DNA of 64,000 bases from Tamaricihabitans halophyticus (GTDB lineage: Bacteria > Actinomycetota > Actinomycetes > Mycobacteriales > Pseudonocardiaceae). Positions 54,782 to 62,967 of the stretch are shown one piece after another. The notes below the pieces were generated by a model. That model saw nothing but the letters and a program-made list of their open reading frames with translations. It was not told the origin of the DNA and ran no database searches. Every line of letters begins with the position of its first letter. The first letter of the stretch is position 1. The stretch covers positions 992,001 through 1,056,000 of the forward strand of contig NZ_SLXQ01000001.1 of the NCBI RefSeq assembly GCF_004340875.1, in the 5' to 3' direction. A program made the translations under genes and the position numbers.

Positions 54782-55879
54782 ATGATTCCGATCACCGTGG
54801 TCAATGTCGGCGCCGCCGAACCACTTGTTACCGAGGTGCTCCGCTCCGGCGCGATAGCGCAGGGCAAGATGGTGCGCCGGCTCGAAGAGGGCTTCGCCGA
54901 ACTGGTCGGCACCCGGCACGCGATCGCGGTGAGCAACGGCACGACGGCGCTCGTCGCCACGTTGCAGGCGCTTGACCTACCGGCCGGGGCCGAGGTGATC
55001 ACCTCGCCGTTCACCTTCGTCGCCACGCTCAACGCGATCCTGGAAGCCGGCGCCGTCGCCAGGTTCGCGGATATCCGCGAAGACGACTTCTGCGTGGACC
55101 CGGATGCCGTCGAGGCAGCGGTAACCGCTCGAACTGGCGCGCTGCTGCCGGTGCACCTGTACGGCCAGACCGCGGATCTTGGCCGGCTGACCGAGCTGGC
55201 GGACCGGCACGGCATCGCCTTGGTCGAGGACGCGGCGCAGGCCATTGGCGCGGATTTCGCCGGCCGCCAGGCTGGATCGGTTGGCATCGGCTGTTTCTCG
55301 CTGTACGCCACGAAGAACCTGACCACCGCCGAAGGCGGGATGATCACCTGCGACGACGACGAGCTCGCGGACCGGCTGCGCGTGCTGCGCAACCAAGGCA
55401 TGCGCGGAAAGTACGAGTACGAAACGGTCGGGCACAACTACCGGATGACCGATCTGCACGCCGCGGTGGGCATTCCACAGCTGGCGAGTATCGCCGAGCT
55501 GACCACGGCAAGGCGGGCGAACGCCGCGGCGCTTTCCGCAGGGCTCGCCGGCACCCCCGGACTCGCACTGCCGGCGACCTTGCCCGGGCGTGGACACGTC
55601 TGGCACCAGTACACGGTGCGGGTTACCCCGGACGCCACAGTGGATCGGGCCGAGCTTGCCGCAAAGCTCGCCGAACGCGGCGTCGGCACCGGGATCTACT
55701 ACCCGCGGCTTGTCTTCGACTACCCTTGCTACCAAAGGCACCCCCGGGTAATGGCGGAGTCAATGCCGGTTGCCGAGGCAATCGCAAGGCAGGCTCTCTC
55801 CCTTCCCGTGCACCCCGCGCTCGACAAGTCTGATGTGGACAAGATTGTGCACGAAGTCCGCGATATCCTCGGAGGTTGA
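54782..55879 (+). CDS. DegT/DnrJ/EryC1 sugar aminotransferase (GnnB/WlbE-like)
   Basis: A 365-aa PLP-dependent aminotransferase acting on keto-sugar nucleotides. SNGTTAL, TSPFTFVATLNAI, VEDAAQAIGA and the PLP Lys178 in SLYATKNLTTAEGG are intact. The next gene is a Gfo/Idh oxidoreductase. Such a pair (GnnA/GnnB, WlbA/WlbE) oxidises C3 of a UDP-HexNAc and aminates it, giving a 3-amino sugar. The ATG at 54782 follows AAAGG. It is divergent from the LpxA-like gene across 148 nt. Confidence 0.9.
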   Translation: MIPITVVNVGAAEPLVTEVLRSGAIAQGKMVRRLEEGFAELVGTRHAIAVSNGTTALVATLQALDLPAGAEVITSPFTFVATLNAILEAGAVARFADIREDDFCVDPDAVEAAVTARTGALLPVHLYGQTADLGRLTELADRHGIALVEDAAQAIGADFAGRQAGSVGIGCFSLYATKNLTTAEGGMITCDDDELADRLRVLRNQGMRGKYEYETVGHNYRMTDLHAAVGIPQLASIAELTTARRANAAALSAGLAGTPGLALPATLPGRGHVWHQYTVRVTPDATVDRAELAAKLAERGVGTGIYYPRLVFDYPCYQRHPRVMAESMPVAEAIARQALSLPVHPALDKSDVDKIVHEVRDILGG

Positions 55880-55884
55880 CCGGT

Positions 55885-56850
55885 ATGCACCGGATCGCGC
55901 TGATCGGCGCCGGTTCAATGGGCGCGCTGCACGCCAGAGTGCTCAGTGCGAGCAGGCGCGCCAAACTGAGCAGGATCATCGATCCGAACCCGACGATCGG
56001 TCGAGCACTCGCCGAGGATCACGAGACTCAGTGGACACCAAGTATCGACACGTTGTCTGATGTGGACGCTGTAGTGATCGCATCGCCAACGGAAACTCAC
56101 TACGAGCTGAGCATGGCGTGCATTCGCGCGGGCCTTCCGATCCTCGTGGAGAAACCGTTGTGCGACAGCCTTGCCGAGTGCACCAAGGTACTCGGCGCGG
56201 CCTCGGCCGCTGACGTGCCGATCCTCTGCGGGTTACTCGAACGCTACAACCCGGCGGTGCTGACCGTGCGCTCGCTGGTAACCGACCCGGTGCAGCTGAC
56301 TGCCCGCCGGCACGGGCCATATGCCCCACGCATCAAAACCGGGGTTGCCTGGGATCTGCTGATCCATGATGTGGATCTGGCGATCCAGTTCTTCGGCGCC
56401 GAGCCGGTTCGCACCATCGCGGACACCGGCCAGTTCCACCCGGATTCCCAGCCGGGCGCCGAAGACGCGGTGGAGGCGGTGCTCTCCTTCGCGCCAGGAC
56501 TTGCCTCGGTCTCCGCCTCGCGGATCGGCCAGCGCAAGGTGCGCACCCTGGCGATCACCGAGCTGGACCGGCTGATCGAGATCGACCTGCTGCGGCGGGA
56601 TGTCGCGATCTACCGGCACGTCTCGCATGATGCGGAGGTCGGGGACTGGCGCGGTTACCGGCAGCAGACCGTGCTGGAGATCCCCGAGTTGAGCACCGCG
56701 CGGGAGCCGCTGGCCACCCAGCTGGACCGGTTCCTGGACATCCTGGACGGCACCGTGGACGCCGACGCCGAGCGTGACTCGATCCTGCCCGCGCATCGCG
56801 TGGTCGACGGCCTCCTCGCGGGTGAGCGGAACCCGAACCGCGTTCTTTAA
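55885..56850 (+). CDS. Gfo/Idh/MocA oxidoreductase (GnnA/WlbA-like)
   Basis: A 321-aa NAD-dependent sugar dehydrogenase with Rossmann motif ALIGAGSMGALHARV, the EKP motif (VEKPLCDS) and LIHDVDLAIQFFG with the catalytic His-Asp. It would oxidise C3 of a UDP-sugar for the aminotransferase. The ATG at 55885 has GGAGG upstream, 6 nt past the previous gene. The last residues NRVL and the TAA stop are encoded by a palindromic repeat. Confidence 0.88.
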   Translation: MHRIALIGAGSMGALHARVLSASRRAKLSRIIDPNPTIGRALAEDHETQWTPSIDTLSDVDAVVIASPTETHYELSMACIRAGLPILVEKPLCDSLAECTKVLGAASAADVPILCGLLERYNPAVLTVRSLVTDPVQLTARRHGPYAPRIKTGVAWDLLIHDVDLAIQFFGAEPVRTIADTGQFHPDSQPGAEDAVEAVLSFAPGLASVSASRIGQRKVRTLAITELDRLIEIDLLRRDVAIYRHVSHDAEVGDWRGYRQQTVLEIPELSTAREPLATQLDRFLDILDGTVDADAERDSILPAHRVVDGLLAGERNPNRVL

Positions 56851-56858
56851 GGTTAGCG
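56838..56858. repeat. Palindromic 3'-end repeat, type A (locus 9)
   Basis: A 21-nt element, CCGCGTTCTTTAAGG to TTAGCG, overlapping the 3' end and stop of the Gfo/Idh gene. It is identical to the copy at 42851. Confidence 0.8.
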
Positions 56859-56903
56859 CGCTTAAGATGCGCTGACCTGCGACAACAACGAAACGGAGCT
56901 GCG

Positions 56904-57419
56904 ATGGCAACGACCATTCCGATCCCGGTGAACTTCCGGTTGCCGGATGGCTGGCAGGCCACCGACCCGGACTCGGTGGGCGCGGCCGGCGCGGCGTTCG
57001 TCGCGCTGCATCCGGAATCGCGTACCGACGACTTCACCGCGAACATCACGATCAACGGGGAGTACCGGCCGGATCCCGCGACACTGCATGAGATCGCCGA
57101 TGAGTCAGTCAACCGACTCACCCAGGTATCCAGCCAGGTAGCGGTCAGCAACCGTACCGAGGTTGGCAGCCCGGAGGCGCCGGGTCTGACCCAGACGTTG
57201 CGGATCAACGCCGAATTGCGGGGCAGTATGCGGGAACTGCTGCAATCCCAGGTGTTGCTGGCCATCAAGGACATCCACAGCCCGGACCGCCGAGTCGTGC
57301 TAGAGCTGGGTTTCACCGCGACGCCCACACAGGCGCAACAGCTGATCGAGGACTTCCAGACGTTCGTTTCCTCGGTTCAACCGGTGCGAAGCGAAGGCCC
57401 GGCGCCGGACAACAGCTGA
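56904..57419 (+). CDS. Hypothetical DcrB/LpqN-like protein
   Basis: A 171-aa protein without a signal peptide, starting at ATG 56904 after GGAG. The order of predicted strands and segments such as FRLPDGWQATDPDSVGAAG and LGFTATPTQAQQLIEDFQTF suggest the DcrB/LpqN/PsbP-like fold. The family resemblance is moderate. In actinomycetes such proteins occur near type VII secretion genes; the pair at 61153 is 4 kb away. The function is unknown. Confidence 0.5.
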   Translation: MATTIPIPVNFRLPDGWQATDPDSVGAAGAAFVALHPESRTDDFTANITINGEYRPDPATLHEIADESVNRLTQVSSQVAVSNRTEVGSPEAPGLTQTLRINAELRGSMRELLQSQVLLAIKDIHSPDRRVVLELGFTATPTQAQQLIEDFQTFVSSVQPVRSEGPAPDNS

Positions 57420-57443
57420 CGGCGGGTACGGCCCTGCCGTCAG
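57416..57443. terminator. Hairpin between convergent genes
   Basis: A perfect 8-bp inverted repeat (CTGACGGC at 57416-57423, GCCGTCAG at 57436-57443) with a 12-nt loop. Each arm contains the stop codon of one of the convergent genes. It could act as a bidirectional terminator, although no T-run follows. It is unrelated to the CCGC/GCGG repeats. Confidence 0.55.
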
Positions 57444-58138
57444 TACTGTCGCCAGACGAAATCCGGCACCTGATCCGCGATATCGCACAGGTAGTTGACG
57501 CCGTACTCGATCTCGTGCCCGGTCAACGCACCAAGCTCCCAGCCGATGAGTTCACCACCTTCGAACCGAAACGGGATCCGCTGCGCTCGCGAATCGGCGA
57601 GTAGCCACTGCATCATCCGCGGATGCAACACATCGAAGGCGAACCGGGGGCTCGCGGACAGCACGGTAAAGCTCTCGTTGAACTGGGTGCTCTCCAGTTC
57701 CACCTGCTCGCCGCCACGAAACAGCCCGGCCAGCGAGTTCGCTCGGCTCACTTGCAGCTCCGGTCGATGCGCCGGAGTAGGGATGACCCAGACCTTGAAA
57801 TGCACCAACGGTTTGAGCCCGTAGGTGTCCTGGGGCTGCCGGTAACTGAACTGGAAACAGCAGAACCAGCGACCCCGATACTGGCCGGTGACCACATGTT
57901 GCGCGGTGCGCCGGTTCGGCAATGCCAGGTCGAACGGATCACCCTTGGCGAATCGGGCCAGCAGCGTGGGGTCGACCGGCGCGTACCGCCAGCCGTGGTA
58001 ATGAACAAGTTGCTGGATTGCCATCGCGGCCACCTGGTGGCGACGCCGCAAGGATCGCTTGGCGAGCTGGCGCACCGCCAACAGGACACCCACAAGGCCA
58101 AGCAGGAAGAGCGTCGATACCAGCAGAGCCCACACCAT
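57440..58138 (-). CDS. Membrane-anchored protein, paralogue 1
   Basis: A 232-aa protein with one N-terminal membrane helix (VWALLVSTLFLLGLVGVLLA) and a soluble domain. It shares a conserved tail with the neighbour at 58186: FDVLHPRMMQWLLADSRAQR, then a PFRFEGGELIGWELG block. The two are clear tandem paralogues, but no named family was recognised. Adjacent CC in GRWFCCFQFSY is also shared (PFCCYEYTY). The ATG at 58138 is tentative. The function is unknown. Confidence 0.65.
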   Translation of the reverse strand: MVWALLVSTLFLLGLVGVLLAVRQLAKRSLRRRHQVAAMAIQQLVHYHGWRYAPVDPTLLARFAKGDPFDLALPNRRTAQHVVTGQYRGRWFCCFQFSYRQPQDTYGLKPLVHFKVWVIPTPAHRPELQVSRANSLAGLFRGGEQVELESTQFNESFTVLSASPRFAFDVLHPRMMQWLLADSRAQRIPFRFEGGELIGWELGALTGHEIEYGVNYLCDIADQVPDFVWRQY

Positions 58139-58185
58139 GACACGCCCCAAGTCCGAAGCCCCAGTCCGAAGACTCAGTCCGAAAA

Positions 58186-58857
58186 CTACTTCCAGACGAA
58201 CTCGGGTACCCGCTCGACGAACTCGCAGAGGTAGTCGAGGCGCGGCTGCATCCACTCCAGATCGAACTTGCCGCGTTCCCAGGTCACCAGTCCGCCGTTT
58301 TCGAACCGGACCGGGGTTTCCGGCGCGCGCGGGTCGTGCAACATCCACTCCATCGTCCGTGGATGCAGTACGTCGTAGGCGAACTTGTCGTTCTCCGTCT
58401 TGATCTTGAACGCCTTGTTGAACTCCACGCTCTCCAGCTGCAGGTCACGCACCCCGACGAAGTCGAGCATCTTGCTGCCCCAGCCTTCCTTGCTGATCTC
58501 CAAGGTTGGCCGGGTGGCCGGGGTGCTTACCGAGGCGATGCGGAAGTAATAAGTCTGCGTGCGCCTGTTCGAACCACTGCCGCTGGTGACCTTGTAGGTG
58601 TACTCGTAGCAGCAGAACGGCTTGCCCCGGTGCTGACCGCTGAACACGTGCCGGGCACGCCGGGAATGCCCCCTGCTGTTGAACGGCGAGCCGCGAAAAC
58701 GGCCGAGCACGCTGCTGTCCTTCGGGCGGTACTGCCAGCCGCGTTGCTGCGCAACCTGGGTGAAGTGGGCGATCTTCTTCTTGTTGTGCTGCCACTGCCA
58801 GACCATGTAGCCGGCCAGCAGGACACCGCCGATCACGTAAAAGACCCACGTATCCAT
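58186..58857 (-). CDS. Membrane-anchored protein, paralogue 2
   Basis: A 223-aa protein with an N-terminal membrane helix (TWVFYVIGGVLLAGYMVWQW) and a soluble domain that matches paralogue 1 in YDVLHPRTMEWMLHDPRAPE and the VRFENGGLVTWERGKF block. The start ATG at 58857 is likely; GGGGGAGG lies further upstream. It is probably co-transcribed with paralogue 1, 47 nt downstream. The function is unknown. Confidence 0.68.
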   Translation of the reverse strand: MDTWVFYVIGGVLLAGYMVWQWQHNKKKIAHFTQVAQQRGWQYRPKDSSVLGRFRGSPFNSRGHSRRARHVFSGQHRGKPFCCYEYTYKVTSGSGSNRRTQTYYFRIASVSTPATRPTLEISKEGWGSKMLDFVGVRDLQLESVEFNKAFKIKTENDKFAYDVLHPRTMEWMLHDPRAPETPVRFENGGLVTWERGKFDLEWMQPRLDYLCEFVERVPEFVWK

Positions 58858-58890
58858 GACGCGCTTCGAACCTCCCCCTCGTCGGGCGAA

Positions 58891-58914
58891 CCGCATTTCT
58901 TAGGGATATTGCGG
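58891..58914. repeat. Palindromic 3'-end repeat, type B (locus 10)
   Basis: A 24-nt palindrome, CCGCATTTCTTAGGG to ATTGCGG, ending 8 nt before the stop of the FG-GAP gene (minus strand) and lying upstream of paralogue 2. Confidence 0.78.
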
Positions 58915-58921
58915 TCAGAGG

Positions 58922-59902
58922 TTAGTTCAGTAGCTCGCCGCCTTGCCATTCGGCGCGCACCTCGACGGGTTTGCCCAGCGTAGCCGCGGGGTTGGCGGCA
59001 TCGAAGGAGCCGGAATGCGGGTACACGTACAGCTTGCCGTCCCGACTACCGAGGATGTCCGGGTTGCCGTCGTTGGTGACATCGCTAACCGAAATCGCAT
59101 CGAGCAGATCCCAGCCGTAGCCGATGGTGAACGTCTTGCCCTGCTCACCATGGGTGAAGGAGAACAGCTCGAGCTCGCCGTTCGGGCGTTTGGCCAGCAC
59201 GTCCAGCACGCCGTCGCCGGTGAGATCCGCGACGATCTGCTGCACGTCGTCCTCCGGACCACTGATCAGCAACACCGGCTCCTTGAACGTCGCGGTGCCG
59301 TTCAGTTCCCTGGTGTGCTCGTAGACGTAGGTGTCTCCGGTGCCCTTGCGGTGCGCGACCATATCGTCGTAGCCGTCGCCGTTCAGGTCGGCGGTGGTGA
59401 TCAGATCGGTGGTGTTCCAGCCGTGGCCGAGCACTTCCGGTTCGCCGAGCGTGTCCTGCCCGGCGAACTCACCGGTGTGCGGGTACCAGCGCAGCGTGCC
59501 TTCCTGGTCAACGGCGAGCGCGTCGGCGAACCCATCCGCGTTCAGATCGCCCTGCCCGACCCAGCGCTGTGTTCCCCAGCCGTTGGCGATGGTGGCCGGA
59601 TCGCGGTAGGTCTGCTTGCCGTCGAACGTGCCGCTGTGCGGGTAGACCCGCAGTGCACCCGCATCGTTCCGAGTGAGCATATCGGTGATCTGATCGCCGG
59701 TGAAATCGCCGCCGCGCCCTCCGGACGGCGCCGCCTTCGCCTCGGCCCGCGGGCTCGGCTGGTAGTGCGCGACTCGCTCGGCCGAGCTGGTCGTACCCGG
59801 TTCGGCGCCGGCCAAGCCTGGCACGACCAGTCCGGGCACGACCAGCGGCGCTGCCAGCGCACAGATCCCGCCGAGCACCCCGCATACCCGCCGTATTCGC
59901 AT
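58922..59902 (-). CDS. Secreted FG-GAP/VCBS repeat protein
   Basis: A 326-aa secreted protein. A signal peptide is present (MRIRRVCGVLGGICALAAPL, then a proline-rich stretch to AGA). The body has five or six FG-GAP-like units, each with a calcium-loop motif such as GDLNADGFADAL, ADLNGDGYDDMV and SDVTNDGNPDIL, forming a beta-propeller. These domains bind calcium and mediate surface interactions. The ATG follows GGGAG by about 8 nt. It is a single gene. Confidence 0.87.
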   Translation of the reverse strand: MRIRRVCGVLGGICALAAPLVVPGLVVPGLAGAEPGTTSSAERVAHYQPSPRAEAKAAPSGGRGGDFTGDQITDMLTRNDAGALRVYPHSGTFDGKQTYRDPATIANGWGTQRWVGQGDLNADGFADALAVDQEGTLRWYPHTGEFAGQDTLGEPEVLGHGWNTTDLITTADLNGDGYDDMVAHRKGTGDTYVYEHTRELNGTATFKEPVLLISGPEDDVQQIVADLTGDGVLDVLAKRPNGELELFSFTHGEQGKTFTIGYGWDLLDAISVSDVTNDGNPDILGSRDGKLYVYPHSGSFDAANPAATLGKPVEVRAEWQGGELLN

Positions 59903-59984
59903 CCCGTCACTCCCGAGGTAGCCAGTTGCCGCCGTTCGTCAGGCTTTCACGGCTGCCGGCCGAATCGCATCACTCGGACGAGCG

Positions 59985-60815
59985 TCAGCCGTCCAACAGT
60001 GGGATCAGCTGTTCTTCCTCGTAACGCAGGTGCTCGTGCAGCTCGGCGGCGAGCCGATCCACCTCGCCGAGCACCTGGGCGCGCTCGGGACCGTCCGCCA
60101 TGATCACCCGCTGCAGCTCGTCCAGGAGTTTCGCGATGACCTCGTGTTCCGCGCGTAGTCGCGCCAGGGTCGGTTCGAGTTCCGGGAAGCGCACCGCCAG
60201 GTTGGGGAACATCCCGGCGTCCTCGGCGGTGTGGTGAAATTCCAGTCCCTTGCACAGGTTCAGGCAGTTCACCCGTAGTTGGGCGCCGATCCCCGGCCCA
60301 GAACGCGCGACCTCCGCACGGACCAACTCGATTTCCCTGCGGAACACGTCGTGGATGCCACGCAGCATCTCGCCGAAGGATCCGCCACTGACCGGTGGGC
60401 CCGCATGTACCGGATCGAGCGCGACAACCGGGATGGCGCGGTTGGTGTTGGCCTGATACTCCGCCCAGCCCGGATCGGCCTCGACCGCACGGGCGAACAG
60501 CCGGTCCCGTTCGGCGCCGGTAACTTCGACCGCGTTCGCCTGGTAGCTATACAGTCCGGTTTCGACGGTCACCTGCGGGTTGGCGAGTACATTGTGGAAC
60601 CAGTCGGGATGGTTCGGCGCGCCACCCGCCGAGCCGATCACCAGTACGCGGTCGTTCTCGTCCGGCAGGTAGCCGAGTGGTGTGGTGTGCTTGCCACCCG
60701 TACGTGCGCCGGTGGTGGTGAGTAGCAGCAGCCGAGCGCCTTCGAAGGGGCCGCCGACGCGACCCTTGTTGGCGCGGAACTCATCGATGATCTGTTGGTT
60801 AAAGTCAATTGCCAT
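59985..60815 (-). CDS. Ddn-type nitroreductase fused to a hemerythrin domain
   Basis: A 276-aa two-domain protein. Residues about 1-130 form a deazaflavin (F420)-dependent nitroreductase (Ddn/DUF385) with LLLTTTGARTGGKHTTPLGY and PDWFHNVLANPQVTVE. Residues about 145-276 are a hemerythrin-like four-helix domain with His/Glu ligands in IHDVFRREIE, LEFHHTAED, EHEVI and EHLRYEEEQLIPLL. The ATG at 60815 follows AAGGAGG by 7 nt. A combined redox/oxygen- or NO-sensing role is an inference. Confidence 0.85.
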   Translation of the reverse strand: MAIDFNQQIIDEFRANKGRVGGPFEGARLLLLTTTGARTGGKHTTPLGYLPDENDRVLVIGSAGGAPNHPDWFHNVLANPQVTVETGLYSYQANAVEVTGAERDRLFARAVEADPGWAEYQANTNRAIPVVALDPVHAGPPVSGGSFGEMLRGIHDVFRREIELVRAEVARSGPGIGAQLRVNCLNLCKGLEFHHTAEDAGMFPNLAVRFPELEPTLARLRAEHEVIAKLLDELQRVIMADGPERAQVLGEVDRLAAELHEHLRYEEEQLIPLLDG

Positions 60816-61152
60816 AAACATTCCTCCTTTTTGGACAGCACAGGGTGACCCTGGTCAGGGCAGGAAACAGCCGCGTTCGAGCGCAGGAAAGCGCGACGCG
60901 TCGAAGGGTGAAACGGGGAGAACTTGATGGATGGGCGGGCCTCTGGCCCGCCGGAGGCTCACGGCTGGGCCGGGAACCTTACTCGCTCATGCCTATTGGC
61001 AGACCCGGCAGTCACGGAACCGACAGTAATCGACGGGCAGGGTCGAGGCAAGGTGCACGGCACCGTCACACCGATCCCAACCAAGCGGGAACCGCCGGTA
61101 CATCTGGCGCGTCTATGTCACAATAGGTGCGAGCGAGAGGCGAAGGACTCCA
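60816..61152. other. 337-nt gap with a stem-loop
   Basis: This is the divergent region between the Ddn/hemerythrin gene and the type VII-like gene. The only clear structure is a perfect hairpin at 60934-60952, GGCGGGCC-TCT-GGCCCGCC. A reading frame crosses the gap, but it is only the upstream continuation of the effector-like gene frame and has no ribosome site. Promoters must lie here, but no convincing boxes were seen. Confidence 0.5.
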
Positions 61153-61461
61153 ATGACCAAGTTCGACGTCCAGACCGGGGAGCTGCTTGGCGCGGCCTCC
61201 GGGATCAGCGAAGCCGTCAGCCCGATGGAGGGGTTCGACCTGTCCGGAGCGTGCGCCGACGGCGCCGCCTTCGGCGAGGGCGAGGTACACGGCGCGCTCA
61301 CGGGGCTGTGCCGCGATATGCAGAACGCCGCCCGGTCGATGACGGCGGACGCGGCCACGGCCGGCACGATGTTGCAGCTCACCGCGCGCAAGTACGCGGC
61401 GGCCGACGATGCGGCCGAGGGCTGGATTCAGCGCGCGCCGAGCAGCGAGGGAGGCAACTGA
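61153..61461 (+). CDS. Type VII secretion-associated small helical protein
   Basis: A 102-aa protein with a helical profile, of the ESX-secretion-associated (DUF2580/EspC-like) kind: AADDAAEGWIQRAPS near the C-terminus and no signal peptide. The ATG at 61153 follows AAGGA. Its stop overlaps the next start by one base. Such a small partner typically pairs with a larger type VII substrate. ESX core genes are not in the window. Confidence 0.7.
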   Translation: MTKFDVQTGELLGAASGISEAVSPMEGFDLSGACADGAAFGEGEVHGALTGLCRDMQNAARSMTADAATAGTMLQLTARKYAAADDAAEGWIQRAPSSEGGN

Positions 61462-62906
61462 TGGCCGCCGAACTCGGGCAGTCGGAGAACCCGAAGGATC
61501 TCGTTCCCGGCGAGCCGGCCGGGGTGCAACAGCAGGGAAGCCAGCTGGCGCAGCGGGGCGCACAGGTCAGCGCGGTCGGCTCGGCGCTTGGCCAGGTGAA
61601 AGTGGCTGGCTGGGAGGGCGCGGCCGCGCAGGCGTTCAACGGCAAGTTCGCCGAGGAACCGCCGAAGTGGTCGAAAGCCGGCGAAGCGCTGACCAACGCA
61701 AGCAAGGTCGTCAACGAGTTCGGCGGCGTGCTCGAATGGGCGCAGGGCCAGGCCGCGGAGGCCATCGAGTTGTGGCGCCAGGGCGAGGCGGCGACCGCGA
61801 AGGCCAAGGCGGACCACGCCGCCGCGGTCGCGAAGAACCTGGTGCTGAGCACACTCGGCGATCCTCGGGCGAAGGCGGTCCCGCCGTTCAACGACCCGGG
61901 CGAAGCGCTGCGGCAGCAAGCAAGGGAACTACTCGAGCGGGCGCGTGCCCAGCTCGCCGAGGCGGACGCCGCGACCAGCTCCGCGCTGAGCGGGCTGCGC
62001 GAGCAGGCAAGCAACGTACCCGGCTGGGTCGCCGGAGTGGGCCAGTTCCTGCAGGACGCGGCTGGCAAGGCCGGCGATGGGCTGGGCGAACTCCGCGATA
62101 TGTTCGGCAACTTCCTCAGCGGCCTCTTCGATGGCGGCGGCCCGAGCCCCGATGAGCCGCCGAAACCGTTCGACTGGCGCCTGGAATGGCCGAAGCTTGG
62201 TTGGGGCGAACTCCCGAACGGCGCTGGCGGTATCAAGCTCGACTCACTCGGCGAGGTCCATCTTGGACCCTTCAGCGTGGCCGTGCCAGACCTCGTGCTG
62301 GGTGGAAAGATAGACGAGAACGGCGGAGGATTCGGGCTGTTCGGCGAGTCCCGGCCGCGTGAATTCGATCTCGGCTTTGGCCCCATCGAGCGCAAGACCA
62401 ACTACTTCTTGGGTGGCGAAGCTGGACTCAGCAAACCGACCTGGGGCATCGACCACACCGGCGCGGTCAGCATGGGAGCTGGGGCGAATGCCTTCGCCGG
62501 CGGCAAGATCAGCGAAGACCTGAAGTACCAGTTCGGCGAGGACGGTCTCAACGCGGGCCTGACTGGGGAAGTCCGCTACGGCATCGGCATTGACGCCCAC
62601 GCTGGATTGCACAAGGGGCCGGACGGTAAGTACGAGATCGGCCTTGGTTTCAAGGGCGCTCTTGGCTTCGGCGGTGGGGTCAGCGGGAACATCACGTTGA
62701 GCGAAGAGCAGAGCGAATGGGTCGAGAAGACCGCCAAGGAAGCCGCGGACACCTTCGAGAAAACCGGCGAGTGGATCGGGGACAGGAAAGACGAAGCTGG
62801 CGAGTGGGTCGGGAACAAGAAGGAGCAGGCCGAGGATGCCGTCGAGTCCACCAAGGACAAGATCGGCGAGGTCGGCGAGAAGATCGGTGAGAAGCTACCC
62901 TGGTAA
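61461..62906 (+). CDS. Putative type VII secreted effector, 481 aa
   Basis: A 481-aa protein with a WXG100-like N-terminal region: WEGAAAQAFNGKFAEEPPKW at about residues 51-70, then long helices to about residue 190. A Gly-rich beta region follows (about 240-410, with repeats such as GGEAGLSKPTWGIDHTGAVS and GIGIDAHAGLHKG). The C-terminal 70 residues are charged amphipathic helices (EWIGDRKDEAGEWVGNKKEQ). No toxin active site was recognised. The ATG overlaps the upstream stop, and upstream in-frame starts are rejected because they cross the small partner gene. Confidence 0.72.
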   Translation: MAAELGQSENPKDLVPGEPAGVQQQGSQLAQRGAQVSAVGSALGQVKVAGWEGAAAQAFNGKFAEEPPKWSKAGEALTNASKVVNEFGGVLEWAQGQAAEAIELWRQGEAATAKAKADHAAAVAKNLVLSTLGDPRAKAVPPFNDPGEALRQQARELLERARAQLAEADAATSSALSGLREQASNVPGWVAGVGQFLQDAAGKAGDGLGELRDMFGNFLSGLFDGGGPSPDEPPKPFDWRLEWPKLGWGELPNGAGGIKLDSLGEVHLGPFSVAVPDLVLGGKIDENGGGFGLFGESRPREFDLGFGPIERKTNYFLGGEAGLSKPTWGIDHTGAVSMGAGANAFAGGKISEDLKYQFGEDGLNAGLTGEVRYGIGIDAHAGLHKGPDGKYEIGLGFKGALGFGGGVSGNITLSEEQSEWVEKTAKEAADTFEKTGEWIGDRKDEAGEWVGNKKEQAEDAVESTKDKIGEVGEKIGEKLPW

Positions 62907-62909
62907 CCC

Positions 62910-62967
62910 CGCTAACCTCAAAGAACGCGGTCACGCTCCGTGGCCGCAATATTCCTAGAGATTGCGG
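62910..62967. repeat. Composite palindromic repeat A-spacer-B, reverse (locus 11)
   Basis: A reverse type A copy (62910-62930), the spacer TCACGCTCCGTGG and a type B copy (62944-62967). It lies between the convergent effector and GT4 genes. The type B copy encodes the last residues NRNL and the TAG stop (62957-62955) of the GT4. Confidence 0.8.

Noticed and set aside
60924-61460. Extended N-terminus for the type VII effector-like protein
   Set aside because: The extension overlaps the small partner gene in another frame and has no family features; the ATG at 61461 is directly coupled to the partner's stop.
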